A DNA stretch of 35,796 nucleotides from Bacteroidales bacterium (GTDB taxonomy: Bacteria; Bacteroidota; Bacteroidia; Bacteroidales; Dysgonomonadaceae). Under the pieces are notes generated by a model. It did no database searches and was not told the DNA's origin. It worked only from the letters and a program-made list of their open reading frames with translations. The DNA is taken from contig DUVZ01000142.1 in NCBI GenBank assembly GCA_012840785.1, forward strand, positions 1 through 35,796. The letters are read 5' to 3'. Position numbers and translations under genes: made by a program. Every line of letters begins with the position of its first letter. The first letter of the stretch is position 1. Of this stretch, positions 1 through 10,505 are shown piece after piece.

Positions 1-2
1 CC

Positions 3-1436
3 GATGCTTCTGTTAAAGAGAGCCAAGAGCGCATGATTTCTGCTTTACGCTTCAATGGTTATAAATTTCCTCGCAAACAAATTATTATAAATATGTCTCC
101 TGCCGATATTCGTAAAGAAGGTTCGGCATATGATTTACCTCTTGCTATTGGAGTAATGGCTGCTTCAGAATCTTTAAAAACAGATAAACTTGCAGATTAT
201 ATTATGATGGGAGAGCTCTCGCTTGACGGTACAATTCTTCCTATAAATGGTGTTTTGCCTATTGCTATTTTAGCAAAAGAGAGTGGTTTTAAAGGATTTA
301 TTTTACCAGAAGAGAATGCTAAAGAAGCCGCTGTAGTGGAAGATTTAGAAGTATTAGGAGTAAAGAATATAAAGGAAGTTGTTGAGTTTTTTAATGATGA
401 GAGTGTTGTAACTCCTACTTTTGTTGATCTCGATAAAGAGTTTTCAAACTATAATACTACCTTCGATTTTGATTTTTCTGATGTAAAAGGGCAAGAAAAT
501 GTAAAGCGTGCTATAGAAGTAGCTGCAGCAGGTGGTCATAATATTGTAATGATTGGTCCTCCAGGGTCAGGAAAATCGATGATGGCAAAAAGAATGCCCT
601 CTATTTTACCACCTTTCACTGTGGAAGAAGCTTTAGAAACCACTAAAATTCATAGTGTTGCTGGACGTATTGACACAAATACTGCACTAATGCCTCGACG
701 TCCTTTTCGTTCGCCACATCACACTATCAGCGATGTGGCAATGGTTGGTGGAGGAGCTTTTCCGCAACCAGGTGAAATAAGTTTGGCACACAATGGTGTT
801 TTGTTTCTCGACGAACTACCAGAATTCAATAGACGTGTGCTAGAAGTAATGCGTCAACCATTAGAAGACCGTCGAATTACAATTTCACGTGCAAAGTTTA
901 CAGTTGAGTATCCTGCAAGCTTTATGTTAGTTTCTGCTATGAATCCATGTCCTTGTGGATTTTACAATCATCCAGATAGAGAATGTGTTTGTGCTCCAGG
1001 TTCAGTACAAAAATATTTAAATAAAATTTCTGGCCCTTTGCTTGATAGAATAGATATTCATATTGAAATTGTTCCTGTTCCCTTCGATAAAATATCAGAT
1101 AGATCGCCTGCTGAACATAGTTCTGAAATACGTAAACGTGTTATAATGGCACGTAAAATTCAGGACGAACGTTTTAAGAATTTCGAAGGCGTATATTCCA
1201 ATGCTCAAATGACATCGAAATTGATTAATAAATTTGCTCTTCCCGATGCAACAGGCTTGCAGTTATTAAAAACAGCCATGGAACGCCTCAATCTTTCTGC
1301 AAGAGCCTATGATAGGATATTAAAAGTATCTCGCACTATTGCAGATTTAGAGGGAGCTGAGAAGGTAGAGCCTGCACATTTAGCCGAAGCTATTAATTAT
1401 CGCAATCTAGATAGAGAAACTTGGGCAATTCAGTAG
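3..1436 (+). CDS. YifB family Mg chelatase-like AAA ATPase (ComM-like), 5' end outside window
   Basis: Frame is open upstream of the ORF start (DASVKESQERMISALRFNGYKFPRKQIIINMSPAD); Walker A GPPGSGKSMMAKRMP; PFRSPHHTISDVAMVGGG and CPCGFYNHPDREC motifs typical of YifB/ComM. Confidence 0.93.
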   Translation, partial: DASVKESQERMISALRFNGYKFPRKQIIINMSPADIRKEGSAYDLPLAIGVMAASESLKTDKLADYIMMGELSLDGTILPINGVLPIAILAKESGFKGFILPEENAKEAAVVEDLEVLGVKNIKEVVEFFNDESVVTPTFVDLDKEFSNYNTTFDFDFSDVKGQENVKRAIEVAAAGGHNIVMIGPPGSGKSMMAKRMPSILPPFTVEEALETTKIHSVAGRIDTNTALMPRRPFRSPHHTISDVAMVGGGAFPQPGEISLAHNGVLFLDELPEFNRRVLEVMRQPLEDRRITISRAKFTVEYPASFMLVSAMNPCPCGFYNHPDRECVCAPGSVQKYLNKISGPLLDRIDIHIEIVPVPFDKISDRSPAEHSSEIRKRVIMARKIQDERFKNFEGVYSNAQMTSKLINKFALPDATGLQLLKTAMERLNLSARAYDRILKVSRTIADLEGAEKVEPAHLAEAINYRNLDRETWAIQ

Positions 1437-1557
1437 GTCAACTTTAGTTTTGTAATCTAAATCTACTTAAAGTATTTTCATCTAATTGATAGCTTATCTG
1501 ACAATCTACATAAATTACAATATAGATATATCGATTATACTGTCATAAAAGGAGGAT

Positions 1558-1579
1558 AATTGTGTACTTTTGCACAATT
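1558..1579 (+). promoter_or_regulatory. Bacteroidetes-type -7 element TACTTTTG (1565-1572) enclosed in a 7-bp inverted repeat (AATTGTG/CACAATT)
   Basis: AATTGTG-TACTTTTG-CACAATT read directly, about 28 bp upstream of the antiporter start. Confidence 0.55.
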
Positions 1580-1606
1580 GTTTTAAACTAAAGAATAAAA
1601 AAGTAG

Positions 1607-2572
1607 ATGTTTATATTATCAATATTGATAATTGCTGGTTTTGCTGCATTAATATTTGGTGCAAATTGGCTAGTTGATGGGGCATCAGCCCTTGCCAAGA
1701 AATACAATGTATCCGATTTGATAATTGGACTTACAATTGTCTCTTTTGGTACATCAGCCCCCGAATTAGTCGTAAATTCATTAGCTTCATACAACGGATA
1801 TTCCGATATTATATTAGGTAATATATTAGGTAGCAACAATTTCAACCTCTTTATTACCCTTGGTATAGCTGGATTAATATATCCTATGAGGGTGCAGAAA
1901 TCCACAATTTGGAAAGAGATACCAATCTCATTTGGTGCTGCTCTTCTCTTTTATATGATGGCAAACAATTTTTTCTTCAGCGATACTACAGCTGTACTTA
2001 GAATTGATGGGGTTGTTCTTTTATTGTGTTTTGTAGCTTTTTTGTTTTATGTTTTCAAGGAGATGAAAGCAGGAAAAGAGCCTATAGAAGAGATTATTTA
2101 TATACCTAAATCAAATTTTAAAATATGGAGCCTCATAATATTGGGTTTGGCTGGATTAATAATTGGTGGACAGCTAGTTGTAGACAATGGTGTTAAATTG
2201 GCCACTTTATTAGGAATAAGCGAAAAAATTATTGGGTTAACAATTATTGCAGTCGGCACTTCTTTGCCCGAATTGCTAACTTCAGTTGTAGCAGCTTTAA
2301 AGAAAAATAGTGGAATTGCTATAGGTAATATTATTGGTTCTAATATTTTCAATATTTTACTCATATTATCTGTAAGCTCTTTGATTGCTCCAATTGAGTT
2401 TCATTCATATTTCAATTTAGATTTATATATATTATTAGGAGGTACTATATTTCTCTTTCTTTCTATGTTTGTTGGTAAAAGGAATAGATTAGATAGGTGG
2501 CAATCGGCTTTTCTTTTGATTTTCTATTTAGTTTATTCAGGATATTTAGTTTGGTTAGAATTAGCTCATTAA
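1607..2572 (+). CDS. Calcium/sodium antiporter (YrbG/CaCA family)
   Basis: Two alpha repeats with GTSAPELVVN and GTSLPELLTS motifs, multiple TM segments. Confidence 0.92.
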   Translation: MFILSILIIAGFAALIFGANWLVDGASALAKKYNVSDLIIGLTIVSFGTSAPELVVNSLASYNGYSDIILGNILGSNNFNLFITLGIAGLIYPMRVQKSTIWKEIPISFGAALLFYMMANNFFFSDTTAVLRIDGVVLLLCFVAFLFYVFKEMKAGKEPIEEIIYIPKSNFKIWSLIILGLAGLIIGGQLVVDNGVKLATLLGISEKIIGLTIIAVGTSLPELLTSVVAALKKNSGIAIGNIIGSNIFNILLILSVSSLIAPIEFHSYFNLDLYILLGGTIFLFLSMFVGKRNRLDRWQSAFLLIFYLVYSGYLVWLELAH

Positions 2573-2657
2573 TTAGTAAATATGTAATATATTTCTCTTC
2601 TTAATAATGAAATTGTTATTTTTGTATTTCGTAAAGAAACAAACAATCGTATATATT

Positions 2658-4208
2658 ATGCTACAAAAAACTTATTTAAAACTTTTAGGTCTCTCTAGTT
2701 TATCCTTACTTACTGCAGGATGCACTGAGAAGAGTAAAGAAATTAATTCTGAGTTGCCTAAAAAGCCTAATGTTATTATCATTTTGGCAGATGATATTGG
2801 ATATGGTGATTTAAGCTGTAATGGCGAGCCTACCATCAATACACCTAATGTGGATAATCTTGCATCACAAGGTGTTCGTTTTACCGATGCTCATGCAGTA
2901 GCGGCTACTAGTACTCCCTCACGCTATTCAATGCTTACAGGAAACTACAATTGGCGCCGCACTGATACTCACATTGCTGCAGGAGATGCAAAAATGATTA
3001 TCGAACCCCATGAATATACCATGGCTCAAATGTTTCAACAAGCTGGATATACTACTGCAGCTATTGGTAAATGGCATCTTGGATTGGGCAAAGAGAAAGG
3101 ACAACAAGATTGGAACGGCAAGATTGATTATGGACCACGTGAAATAGGTTTCGACTATTCTTATATAATGGCTGCCACGGGTGATCGTGTTCCTTGTGTT
3201 TATATAGAGAACCAGCGTGTAGCAAATTACGATCCAGAACACCCAATAGAGGTAAGCTATACAACTCCCTTTCCAGGAGAGCCATTGGGTAAAGATCATC
3301 CTGAACTTTTGACTGTGCAGAAACCAAGCCCAAACCACGGTCACGACCAAGCTATTGTAAATGGAGTTTCACGCATTGGATATATGAAAGGTGGCGGAAA
3401 AGCTCTTTGGTTGGATGAAAATATTGCTGATAGTATAACAGCTCATGCAGTATCTTTTATAAAAGAGAGCAAAGACAAGCCTTTCTTCTTGTACTTTGGC
3501 ACAAACGATATTCATGTTCCTCGTGTTCCACATCCACGTTTTAAAGGAAAAAGCGGAATGGGACCTCGTGGAGATGCTATTTTAGAATTTGATTGGAGTG
3601 TAGGACAAGTTGTGCAAGCTGTAAAAGATATCGGTGCAGAAGAAAATACTATCATTATCATAACTAGTGACAATGGTCCTGTTTTGGATGATGGATATAT
3701 AGATCAGGCAGTAGAACTACTGGGAGACCACCGCCCATGGGCAGATTTTAGAGGAGGCAAGTATAGTAGCTTTGAAGCTGGAACTCGCATTCCTTTAATT
3801 ATTGCTTTGCCAGGATATACAAAACCAATTGTATCGGATGCTCCAGTATCTCAAATAGACTTTTTTGCTTCGTTTGCAAAACTTACTGGAGTTAATCTCC
3901 CAGAAGGAGCAGCCAAAGATAGTAAGAATCAAATAGAGGTTCTTTTAGGCAATTCTACTCTAGGTCGTGATTATGTAATAGAATCGGCTGGTACACTTTC
4001 AGTGTCGGATGGCGAGTGGAAATATATTGAACCAAGCAATGGGTCTAGATATAACAGACTAACAGATATAGAATTAGGCAACGATACGCTTCCCCAGCTA
4101 TACAATCTAAAGGACGATATAGGTGAAAAGAACAATCTTTATCTTGATAATCCAGAGAAATTAGAAGAATTAAAAAATATATTGGAAGCAGAAAAAAACA
4201 AATTCTGA
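2658..4208 (+). CDS. Arylsulfatase, lipoprotein, serine-type active site
   Basis: Lipobox LLTAGC; PNVIIILADDIGYGDLSCNGEP; signature STPSRYSMLTGNY; GKWHLG. Start placed at the internal ATG (MLQKTYLKLLG) giving a lipoprotein signal. Confidence 0.9.
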   Translation: MLQKTYLKLLGLSSLSLLTAGCTEKSKEINSELPKKPNVIIILADDIGYGDLSCNGEPTINTPNVDNLASQGVRFTDAHAVAATSTPSRYSMLTGNYNWRRTDTHIAAGDAKMIIEPHEYTMAQMFQQAGYTTAAIGKWHLGLGKEKGQQDWNGKIDYGPREIGFDYSYIMAATGDRVPCVYIENQRVANYDPEHPIEVSYTTPFPGEPLGKDHPELLTVQKPSPNHGHDQAIVNGVSRIGYMKGGGKALWLDENIADSITAHAVSFIKESKDKPFFLYFGTNDIHVPRVPHPRFKGKSGMGPRGDAILEFDWSVGQVVQAVKDIGAEENTIIIITSDNGPVLDDGYIDQAVELLGDHRPWADFRGGKYSSFEAGTRIPLIIALPGYTKPIVSDAPVSQIDFFASFAKLTGVNLPEGAAKDSKNQIEVLLGNSTLGRDYVIESAGTLSVSDGEWKYIEPSNGSRYNRLTDIELGNDTLPQLYNLKDDIGEKNNLYLDNPEKLEELKNILEAEKNKF

Positions 4209-4243
4209 TTCTCTCTATTGTAAAAAGCAACAACTATATTTCT

Positions 4244-5815
4244 ATGCAAAAAATTAATTCAAAACTCTTATATCCTTTAGCAGGATTAGCCACATTGGCA
4301 TCTTGTGGAGGTGGAGAGAAAGCTGAGCTAGCAAAGCCATTAAACATCGTTTATATCATGACTGACGATCATACACGTCAGATGATGAGTAGCTACGACA
4401 ACAGGCACATCGAAACCCCTAATTTAGATAGAATTGCTGAAGGTGGCGTTCTTTTCGAGAATGCTTTTGTGTGCAACTCCATTTCGGGTCCTAGCCGTGC
4501 AGCATTGTTAACTGGTAAACACAGTCACAAAAACGGAAAGATGGACAATCATACAAAGTTTGATGGAGACCAACAAACTGTTCAACAATTGCTAAAAGGC
4601 GCTGGTTACCAAACAGCTATGATTGGCAAATGGCATTTAGACAGTGAACCAACCAATTTCGACTTCTGGGAAATACTTCCAGGGCAAGGCGATTATTACA
4701 ATCCTGTTTTTATTACACCCGAAGGAAATAAAAACTATGAAGGCTATGTAACAGACATCATTACTGATATGAGCATCGATTGGATGGAGAATGAAAGAGA
4801 CAAGGAAGAGCCTTTCTGTCTGTTTATTCACCACAAAGTTGCACACCGCAATTGGATGAGCGATACTACTCATTTATCACTTTATGAAGATAAAGTGTTT
4901 GAACTTCCAGGTAATTTTTATGACGACTATGAAGGTCGTATTGCCGCTGCAGAACAAGAAATGAGCATTGCCAGTGATCATGATATGGATATCGTAAACG
5001 ACCTTAAAATGATGCGAGAAGGTGTTGAAACTAGACTTTCAGGTGGATATATTCATGGAACTTACGCGCGGATGAATGAGGCACAAAAAGCTGCATGGGA
5101 CAAACATTATAATCCTATTATTGAACAGTTTTATGCAGCTAATCTAAAAGGAAATGAACTAGCAGAATGGAAGTATCAACGCTATATGCGCGACTATGCT
5201 AAAACCATTAAATCACTTGACGAAAATGTTGGTCGTGTACTCGATTACCTTGAACAAAACGATATGTTGGAAAATACAATTATTATTTACACATCAGATC
5301 AAGGTTTCTATATGGGCGAGCATGGTTGGTTCGACAAGCGCTTTATGTATGAAGAGTCGATGAGTACACCACTTGTTATGCACCTACCTTCTCACTTAAA
5401 GAAAAGAGGCAATATTTCGGTTCTAGCTCAAAATATCGACTTTGCACCCACTATGTTGGACATTGCAGGAGCTGATATTCCGGAAGATATTCAAGGTGTT
5501 TCATTGTTACCATTGTTGAAAGACGAAGTTGACCCTAAAGATTGGCGCAAATCATTGTATTACCATTTCTATGAATTCCCATCAGAACATATGGTTAAAC
5601 GTCATTATGGAGTAAGAACAGAGCGTTACAAATTGATTCACTTCTACAATGATATAGATTCATGGGAGCTTTTCGACCTACAAGAAGATATAGAGGAAAT
5701 GCACAATCTATATGGAAAGCCTGGATATGAAGAAATTACAAAAGAGCTAAAAGCAGAATTGAAAAATTTACAAGAGAAATATGACGACCCGATACGTGAA
5801 GTGTATCCGTTGTAA
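4244..5815 (+). CDS. Sulfatase, lipoprotein, serine-type active site
   Basis: Lipobox LATLASC; NIVYIMTDDHTRQMMSSYD; signature SGPSRAALLTGKHSHKNG; GKWHL; TSDQGFYMGEHGWFDKR. Confidence 0.92.
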   Translation: MQKINSKLLYPLAGLATLASCGGGEKAELAKPLNIVYIMTDDHTRQMMSSYDNRHIETPNLDRIAEGGVLFENAFVCNSISGPSRAALLTGKHSHKNGKMDNHTKFDGDQQTVQQLLKGAGYQTAMIGKWHLDSEPTNFDFWEILPGQGDYYNPVFITPEGNKNYEGYVTDIITDMSIDWMENERDKEEPFCLFIHHKVAHRNWMSDTTHLSLYEDKVFELPGNFYDDYEGRIAAAEQEMSIASDHDMDIVNDLKMMREGVETRLSGGYIHGTYARMNEAQKAAWDKHYNPIIEQFYAANLKGNELAEWKYQRYMRDYAKTIKSLDENVGRVLDYLEQNDMLENTIIIYTSDQGFYMGEHGWFDKRFMYEESMSTPLVMHLPSHLKKRGNISVLAQNIDFAPTMLDIAGADIPEDIQGVSLLPLLKDEVDPKDWRKSLYYHFYEFPSEHMVKRHYGVRTERYKLIHFYNDIDSWELFDLQEDIEEMHNLYGKPGYEEITKELKAELKNLQEKYDDPIREVYPL

Positions 5816-5838
5816 TTAGCTCTTAAAACAATATTTTA

Positions 5839-5874
5839 AAAACCGATTCTAAATTATACGAATCGGTTTTTTTC
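5839..5874 (+). terminator. Intrinsic terminator after the sulfatase pair
   Basis: AAAACCGATTC-N10-GAATCGGTTTT followed by a T run. Confidence 0.85.
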
Positions 5875-5911
5875 ATGTTATAGATACCGATAAAGGTATA
5901 AATTATGGGTG

Positions 5912-6802
5912 TTATCTCTTTATTTTTCTCACTCCATATTCATTAAATAGAATACCCCCTACAATAAGTAATAATCCAATAAATGTTGTAAAGTATATCT
6001 GTTCACCTAATACAGAGCGAATAATGAATAGAGAGATAAAGGGAGAGAGATAACACAACTGATTAATAAGAGATGGATTGTCTGTTTTTTTGAGTGCTAA
6101 ACTAAAAAATATAAAAGGGATTGCCATTTCAAACAAACCTACATATATGGCAGACAATAATCCTTTAGATGAATACAACTGTATGTCTATAAAAAATAGT
6201 CCAACAAGTAGAAATAAAGAACCAAAGAAAAAGCTTATAAATAGCGCCAATATATTATCAATGTGCTCACTCTTTTTGTTGAATATCCAAAACGAAGCCC
6301 ACACAAATGCACTCAAAAATGCAAGTATCAACCCTGTTATTGAAAGTTTTACCCCTACAATTGTACTAGAGCCAAGTGAAATAAGCGCCACTCCACCTAG
6401 CGATATTGCCATGCCTAAATACTTTAATAGAGGTATACGTTCTCTTGTAACTAATGCTAATAGCAATGTAAGCACAATAGCCCACGAATAATTGATTGAT
6501 TGAGCAATTTGAGCCGGAAGCAAATCATATGCTTTAAATAGAATTAAGTAATATCCTGCAGGACTGAGCATACCTGTAATAGCAAAAAGTACCCACTCTT
6601 TGCGAGTAATTGATTTTACAAGATACCATTTCTTCTGAATAGTGATTAATAAAGCAAAAAGCATCGATGCTGTAATTGCTGCTACAAGCAAGAGTTCATA
6701 ATAAGAATAATGTCTCAAACCTATTTTAAACGCCGATGCTACAGTAGACCAGCTTGCTACAGCAATAGCAATATAGATTAATGATTTTGATGAATCTTTC
6801 AT
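5912..6802 (-). CDS. DMT superfamily transporter (EamA)
   Basis: About 10 TM segments; two EamA-like halves (AQSINYSWAIVLTLLLALVTRERI... NQLCYLSPFISLFIIRSVLGEQI). Confidence 0.88.
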   Translation of the reverse strand: MKDSSKSLIYIAIAVASWSTVASAFKIGLRHYSYYELLLVAAITASMLFALLITIQKKWYLVKSITRKEWVLFAITGMLSPAGYYLILFKAYDLLPAQIAQSINYSWAIVLTLLLALVTRERIPLLKYLGMAISLGGVALISLGSSTIVGVKLSITGLILAFLSAFVWASFWIFNKKSEHIDNILALFISFFFGSLFLLVGLFFIDIQLYSSKGLLSAIYVGLFEMAIPFIFFSLALKKTDNPSLINQLCYLSPFISLFIIRSVLGEQIYFTTFIGLLLIVGGILFNEYGVRKIKR

Positions 6803-6852
6803 TTATTCAACTAATTGTATTTATACACTTACTATTTTGCAAGGTTATACTT

Positions 6853-7527
6853 TTATTTTTTATCAAAATGGTGGTCATCCCAATATTTACTAAAATAGTG
6901 TCCCCATCTAAATCCACGTTTGCTAAATTCCTCCACAATTGGATGATTAGGGTGCAATGTTCCATTCACTGTTGTGTCTAACACCGCTCCAAGAGGCTGA
7001 TTGGAGCGATTCTCTATTTTCCATCTCAGTGGATTGAAGCGAGGATTTATGTCTATTGCCATTCCTTTTGCATGGAGAGAGTAGCTGGTGTTTCGATAAC
7101 AAAAACTATAGGTGTTGTTGTTAGCCATTGATAGACTGTCGCTCCAATTGTAGGCTACAATGGGTATTGCTCTTTCAATTACAAACTCCTGCTCAAGCAT
7201 CAGCTCAAATATCTCCTTTATATCGGCTACAAGTCGTTTGTTGGTCAATATTTGTCCTTTATGTAGTTTGCTATCTGTAGATATATAGGTTACATCTATT
7301 AACTCTAACTCATCAATAATATTTTGAGGTGCATTTGCACCTTCAATAGCTTCAGTAAAAGTGAAACGGCTATCAATTATAATGGTGTCTGTTTCTTGCT
7401 TCTCTTCTTTTACAATGTTGTTTTCTGCAATTGTTTCTTCTATAGATTTCTTCTCTTCATTGCTTTTATTTTGATGGCAAGCATTGAAAACTATTAAAAT
7501 TGACAGAGTTAGAAAAAAATAGCGCAT
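6853..7527 (-). CDS. M15 family metallopeptidase (D-Ala-D-Ala carboxypeptidase-like), lipoprotein
   Basis: Lipobox VFNAC; SLHAKGMAIDINPRFNP and GFRWGHYF...DDHHFD match M15 zinc-binding motifs. Confidence 0.88.
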   Translation of the reverse strand: MRYFFLTLSILIVFNACHQNKSNEEKKSIEETIAENNIVKEEKQETDTIIIDSRFTFTEAIEGANAPQNIIDELELIDVTYISTDSKLHKGQILTNKRLVADIKEIFELMLEQEFVIERAIPIVAYNWSDSLSMANNNTYSFCYRNTSYSLHAKGMAIDINPRFNPLRWKIENRSNQPLGAVLDTTVNGTLHPNHPIVEEFSKRGFRWGHYFSKYWDDHHFDKK

Positions 7528-7545
7528 AGATGATGAAGTTTTTGT

Positions 7546-8208
7546 TTATTTACCTTTTGTCTGTTTAGGAGCATAATCTTTCAAATTGCAAGCACCTCCA
7601 GCAATTTCCCACAGATAGAGAGAAGCAACAGAAGCATAAGGAGAATATCTTCTTTTATATTTTTGGAACAACTTCTTGTCTATTTTTCTATGACGATGGA
7701 GCATTCGCAATCCGCGATGAATAGCAAGGTCGCCCCAACTCATAATATTAGAACGTTGCATACTGAAAATTAAAATCATCTCAGCAGTCCAAATTCCTAC
7801 ACCGTTTAGTGCAGTAAGTTTTTTTACTACTTCTTCGTCCGTCAGAGTATAGAGTTCATCGATATCCAACTCTCCATCAACTATAGCAGCAGCAGCCTGT
7901 TTAATATAGTTTGCTTTTCGCATCGACATACCACATTGTTGTATCTCTTCAACTGGTGCGTTATTCAATGCTTTGGGTGTAATATCAGGGTATTGATTCT
8001 TGAAACGTCCCCAAACTGTATCCATTGCTTTTGACGATATTTGTTGTCCTATTATAGAGTTAACCAATGCAGTAAATAAATCTGGAATTACTTTGCGTTC
8101 AATTGGTCCAATTTCATCAATGACTGCACCAAGCGCCGAATCTACATTTTTTAGATACTCTATCTCCTTCTCTCCATATATAAAGATTGTTGTCATATTT
8201 TTTTGCAT
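7546..8208 (-). CDS. DNA-3-methyladenine glycosylase 2 family protein (AlkA-like HhH-GPD)
   Basis: HhH LTALNGVGIWTAEMILIF with the catalytic Asp in WGDLAIHRGLRMLH. Confidence 0.9.
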   Translation of the reverse strand: MQKNMTTIFIYGEKEIEYLKNVDSALGAVIDEIGPIERKVIPDLFTALVNSIIGQQISSKAMDTVWGRFKNQYPDITPKALNNAPVEEIQQCGMSMRKANYIKQAAAAIVDGELDIDELYTLTDEEVVKKLTALNGVGIWTAEMILIFSMQRSNIMSWGDLAIHRGLRMLHRHRKIDKKLFQKYKRRYSPYASVASLYLWEIAGGACNLKDYAPKQTKGK

Positions 8209-8386
8209 TTATGATTCACACAAAAATAGGCAAAATGTATAGTGAAAAGACTCTTTATCACTAATTTATTTTAGCTATGCATTGGTTGCTTTAAGTTAAT
8301 TTGTTATGTTTGTTTTTTAATTTTCTATTACACTATTTAGCCTAATCAACTACTTCTATTATTACCATTTAAAATAACCTAAAAAT

Positions 8387-10441
8387 ATGACTCGTTCGTT
8401 ATTGCTTGTATTGATATTTGCTATTGGCTTCATCTTTTCGTTGAAAACTATAGCGCAGACAAATAATTGGCGTTCGCATCTTGAGCAGCTTGCAGAGGAG
8501 GCTGTAGATGAAGTGGCTATCAACAATATGTATGAAGAGTTGATTATGTTGGAACAAAACCCTATGAATCTTAACACCGTTACTCGCAGTCAATTAGAAC
8601 TGTTTCCCCTACTATCTATCAATCAGGCAAATGCAATAATAGAGTTTTTAGAAAAGAATAGACCTGTTTATACTCTGTTTGAATTACGCAATGTCTATAT
8701 GCTTGATTATGCAACTGTAGAGTTGATATTGCCTTTCTTTTATGTGGGTGAAATGATAAAAGAGAAAAAGCCATTCAATTTTGATCAATTTGTAAAGAGT
8801 TCACGTCACAATGTACAAGTAAGATTCGATAAAACTTTAAACCAAAGAGCAGGTTATGGCAGTTTTTCCGACTCTGTTTTAGCTAAATACGCTAATAGGA
8901 AGTATGTTGGAGAAGATTTTTATCACTCCTTTAAATACTCAGTATCTTATCGAGACAAGTTTCAAGCAGGTGTTGTGGGAGAAAAAGATGCTGGAGAGCC
9001 CTTTTGGAAGCCCCATTATAAGAAAGGATACGACCATTATGGATTTCACATGATGCTGCGCAATGTGGGCAAATTAAGAGCCTTGGCTGTTGGAGATTAT
9101 CGGTTGTCATTTGGGCAAGGGTTGGTTTTAAACAATGATTTTATGTTGGGAAAAAGTTTTTTCTCAAACAATACAATAAAACAAACTAGTTTGCCAAAGC
9201 GCCATTTCTCTACTGCCGAAAGTGGCTTCTTTAGAGGTGCAGCAGGTGTTATTCGATTGCAGAATGTTGATATAACAGCATTTTACTCCAATCAATCTAT
9301 CGATGCCAATGTGAAAGATGGTGAAGGAATAACCTCTTTTAAAACAGATGGATACCATCGTGTACCCCTCGATTTCGAAAAACGAAATAATACTAGAGAA
9401 CAAGTGATGGGTGCAAATATCAATTATCGATTAAATAGACTTCAAATCGGTGTAAGTGGTTTGCATCATGCCTATAATAGATTTTACAATCCAACTCTTC
9501 GATACTACAATGCCGACTATTGGCGGGGTAGTGAAAGTTTTAATTTAGGTATAGATTACTCTTATCGTTTTTCAAACTTCAATTTTGCTGGCGAGACTGC
9601 TCGCTCCGAAAATGGAACATTTGCCCATATTCATATATTGGAATACTTTCCATCAACTTTAGCCAGTTTTACTCTGTTGTATCGCAACTTCCCCTCTACC
9701 TATCATGCAATGTATGCTAAAGCTTTTGCCGATGGCAGCAGGGTGCAAAATGAGCGTGGCTTGTATTTAGGCACCACATTTTATCCATTTGCAAGGGTTA
9801 CAGTCTCTATGTTTGGTGATTATGTGAAATTTCCAACGCCTAAATACAACACACAAGAGCCATCATCAGCAATAGATTTGTATGCCATGGCAACATACAA
9901 CTTTTCGAGAGATACATTTATCGAGGCTCGTTATAAATTTAAGCGTAAAGAGAAGAATGTGAAACTTCCTGATGATAATATTACCACTGTTCTCCCCTAT
10001 CAGACCCATAAATTGCGTTTACGCTATCTAAAAACGTTTTATAGCGGTTGGTATCTTAGAACTACATTTGATTTTGCTAACTATCAAACTCAACGTTTTC
10101 CTTATGAGTTGGGATATATGATTTCTCAAAACTTTGGACATCGTGGCAATAAAAAAATACACGGAGATGGGTTTATAGGATATTTCGATTCAGATAGTTA
10201 TGATGCTAGACTCTATTCATACGAACGTAATATTATGAGCACATTTTATATGCCCTCTTTTTATGGCAAGGGATTACGGGCAGCTCTATCGATGCGTTGG
10301 AATATTAAAAACAACTTGTCGTTTTCTGCTAAAGCATCACAAACCCGCTATTTTAATCGAGATACTATTGGCTCTGGCACAGAGCAGATAAATGGTAATA
10401 GCAGAACTGATGTTTTTACTTATTTAGTGTGGAAATTTTAG
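8387..10441 (+). CDS. Helix-hairpin-helix domain protein with large C-terminal beta-rich (outer-membrane-like) region
   Basis: Signal peptide; NTVTRSQLELFPLLSINQANAIIEFLEKNRPVYTLFELRNVYMLDYATVELILPFF (tandem ComEA-type HhH), then aromatic, beta-strand-like sequence ending in VWKF. Confidence 0.78.
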   Translation: MTRSLLLVLIFAIGFIFSLKTIAQTNNWRSHLEQLAEEAVDEVAINNMYEELIMLEQNPMNLNTVTRSQLELFPLLSINQANAIIEFLEKNRPVYTLFELRNVYMLDYATVELILPFFYVGEMIKEKKPFNFDQFVKSSRHNVQVRFDKTLNQRAGYGSFSDSVLAKYANRKYVGEDFYHSFKYSVSYRDKFQAGVVGEKDAGEPFWKPHYKKGYDHYGFHMMLRNVGKLRALAVGDYRLSFGQGLVLNNDFMLGKSFFSNNTIKQTSLPKRHFSTAESGFFRGAAGVIRLQNVDITAFYSNQSIDANVKDGEGITSFKTDGYHRVPLDFEKRNNTREQVMGANINYRLNRLQIGVSGLHHAYNRFYNPTLRYYNADYWRGSESFNLGIDYSYRFSNFNFAGETARSENGTFAHIHILEYFPSTLASFTLLYRNFPSTYHAMYAKAFADGSRVQNERGLYLGTTFYPFARVTVSMFGDYVKFPTPKYNTQEPSSAIDLYAMATYNFSRDTFIEARYKFKRKEKNVKLPDDNITTVLPYQTHKLRLRYLKTFYSGWYLRTTFDFANYQTQRFPYELGYMISQNFGHRGNKKIHGDGFIGYFDSDSYDARLYSYERNIMSTFYMPSFYGKGLRAALSMRWNIKNNLSFSAKASQTRYFNRDTIGSGTEQINGNSRTDVFTYLVWKF

Positions 10442-10505
10442 AAAGTGTTTTTGTCTTTGCATGCATAAATTTACCAAAACCAGAAAGTGAGAATAGTGAA
10501 AGTTG

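Noticed and set aside
2928-3350. Minus-strand ORFs inside the sulfatase gene
   Set aside because: Antisense shadows of a gene with full sulfatase signatures.
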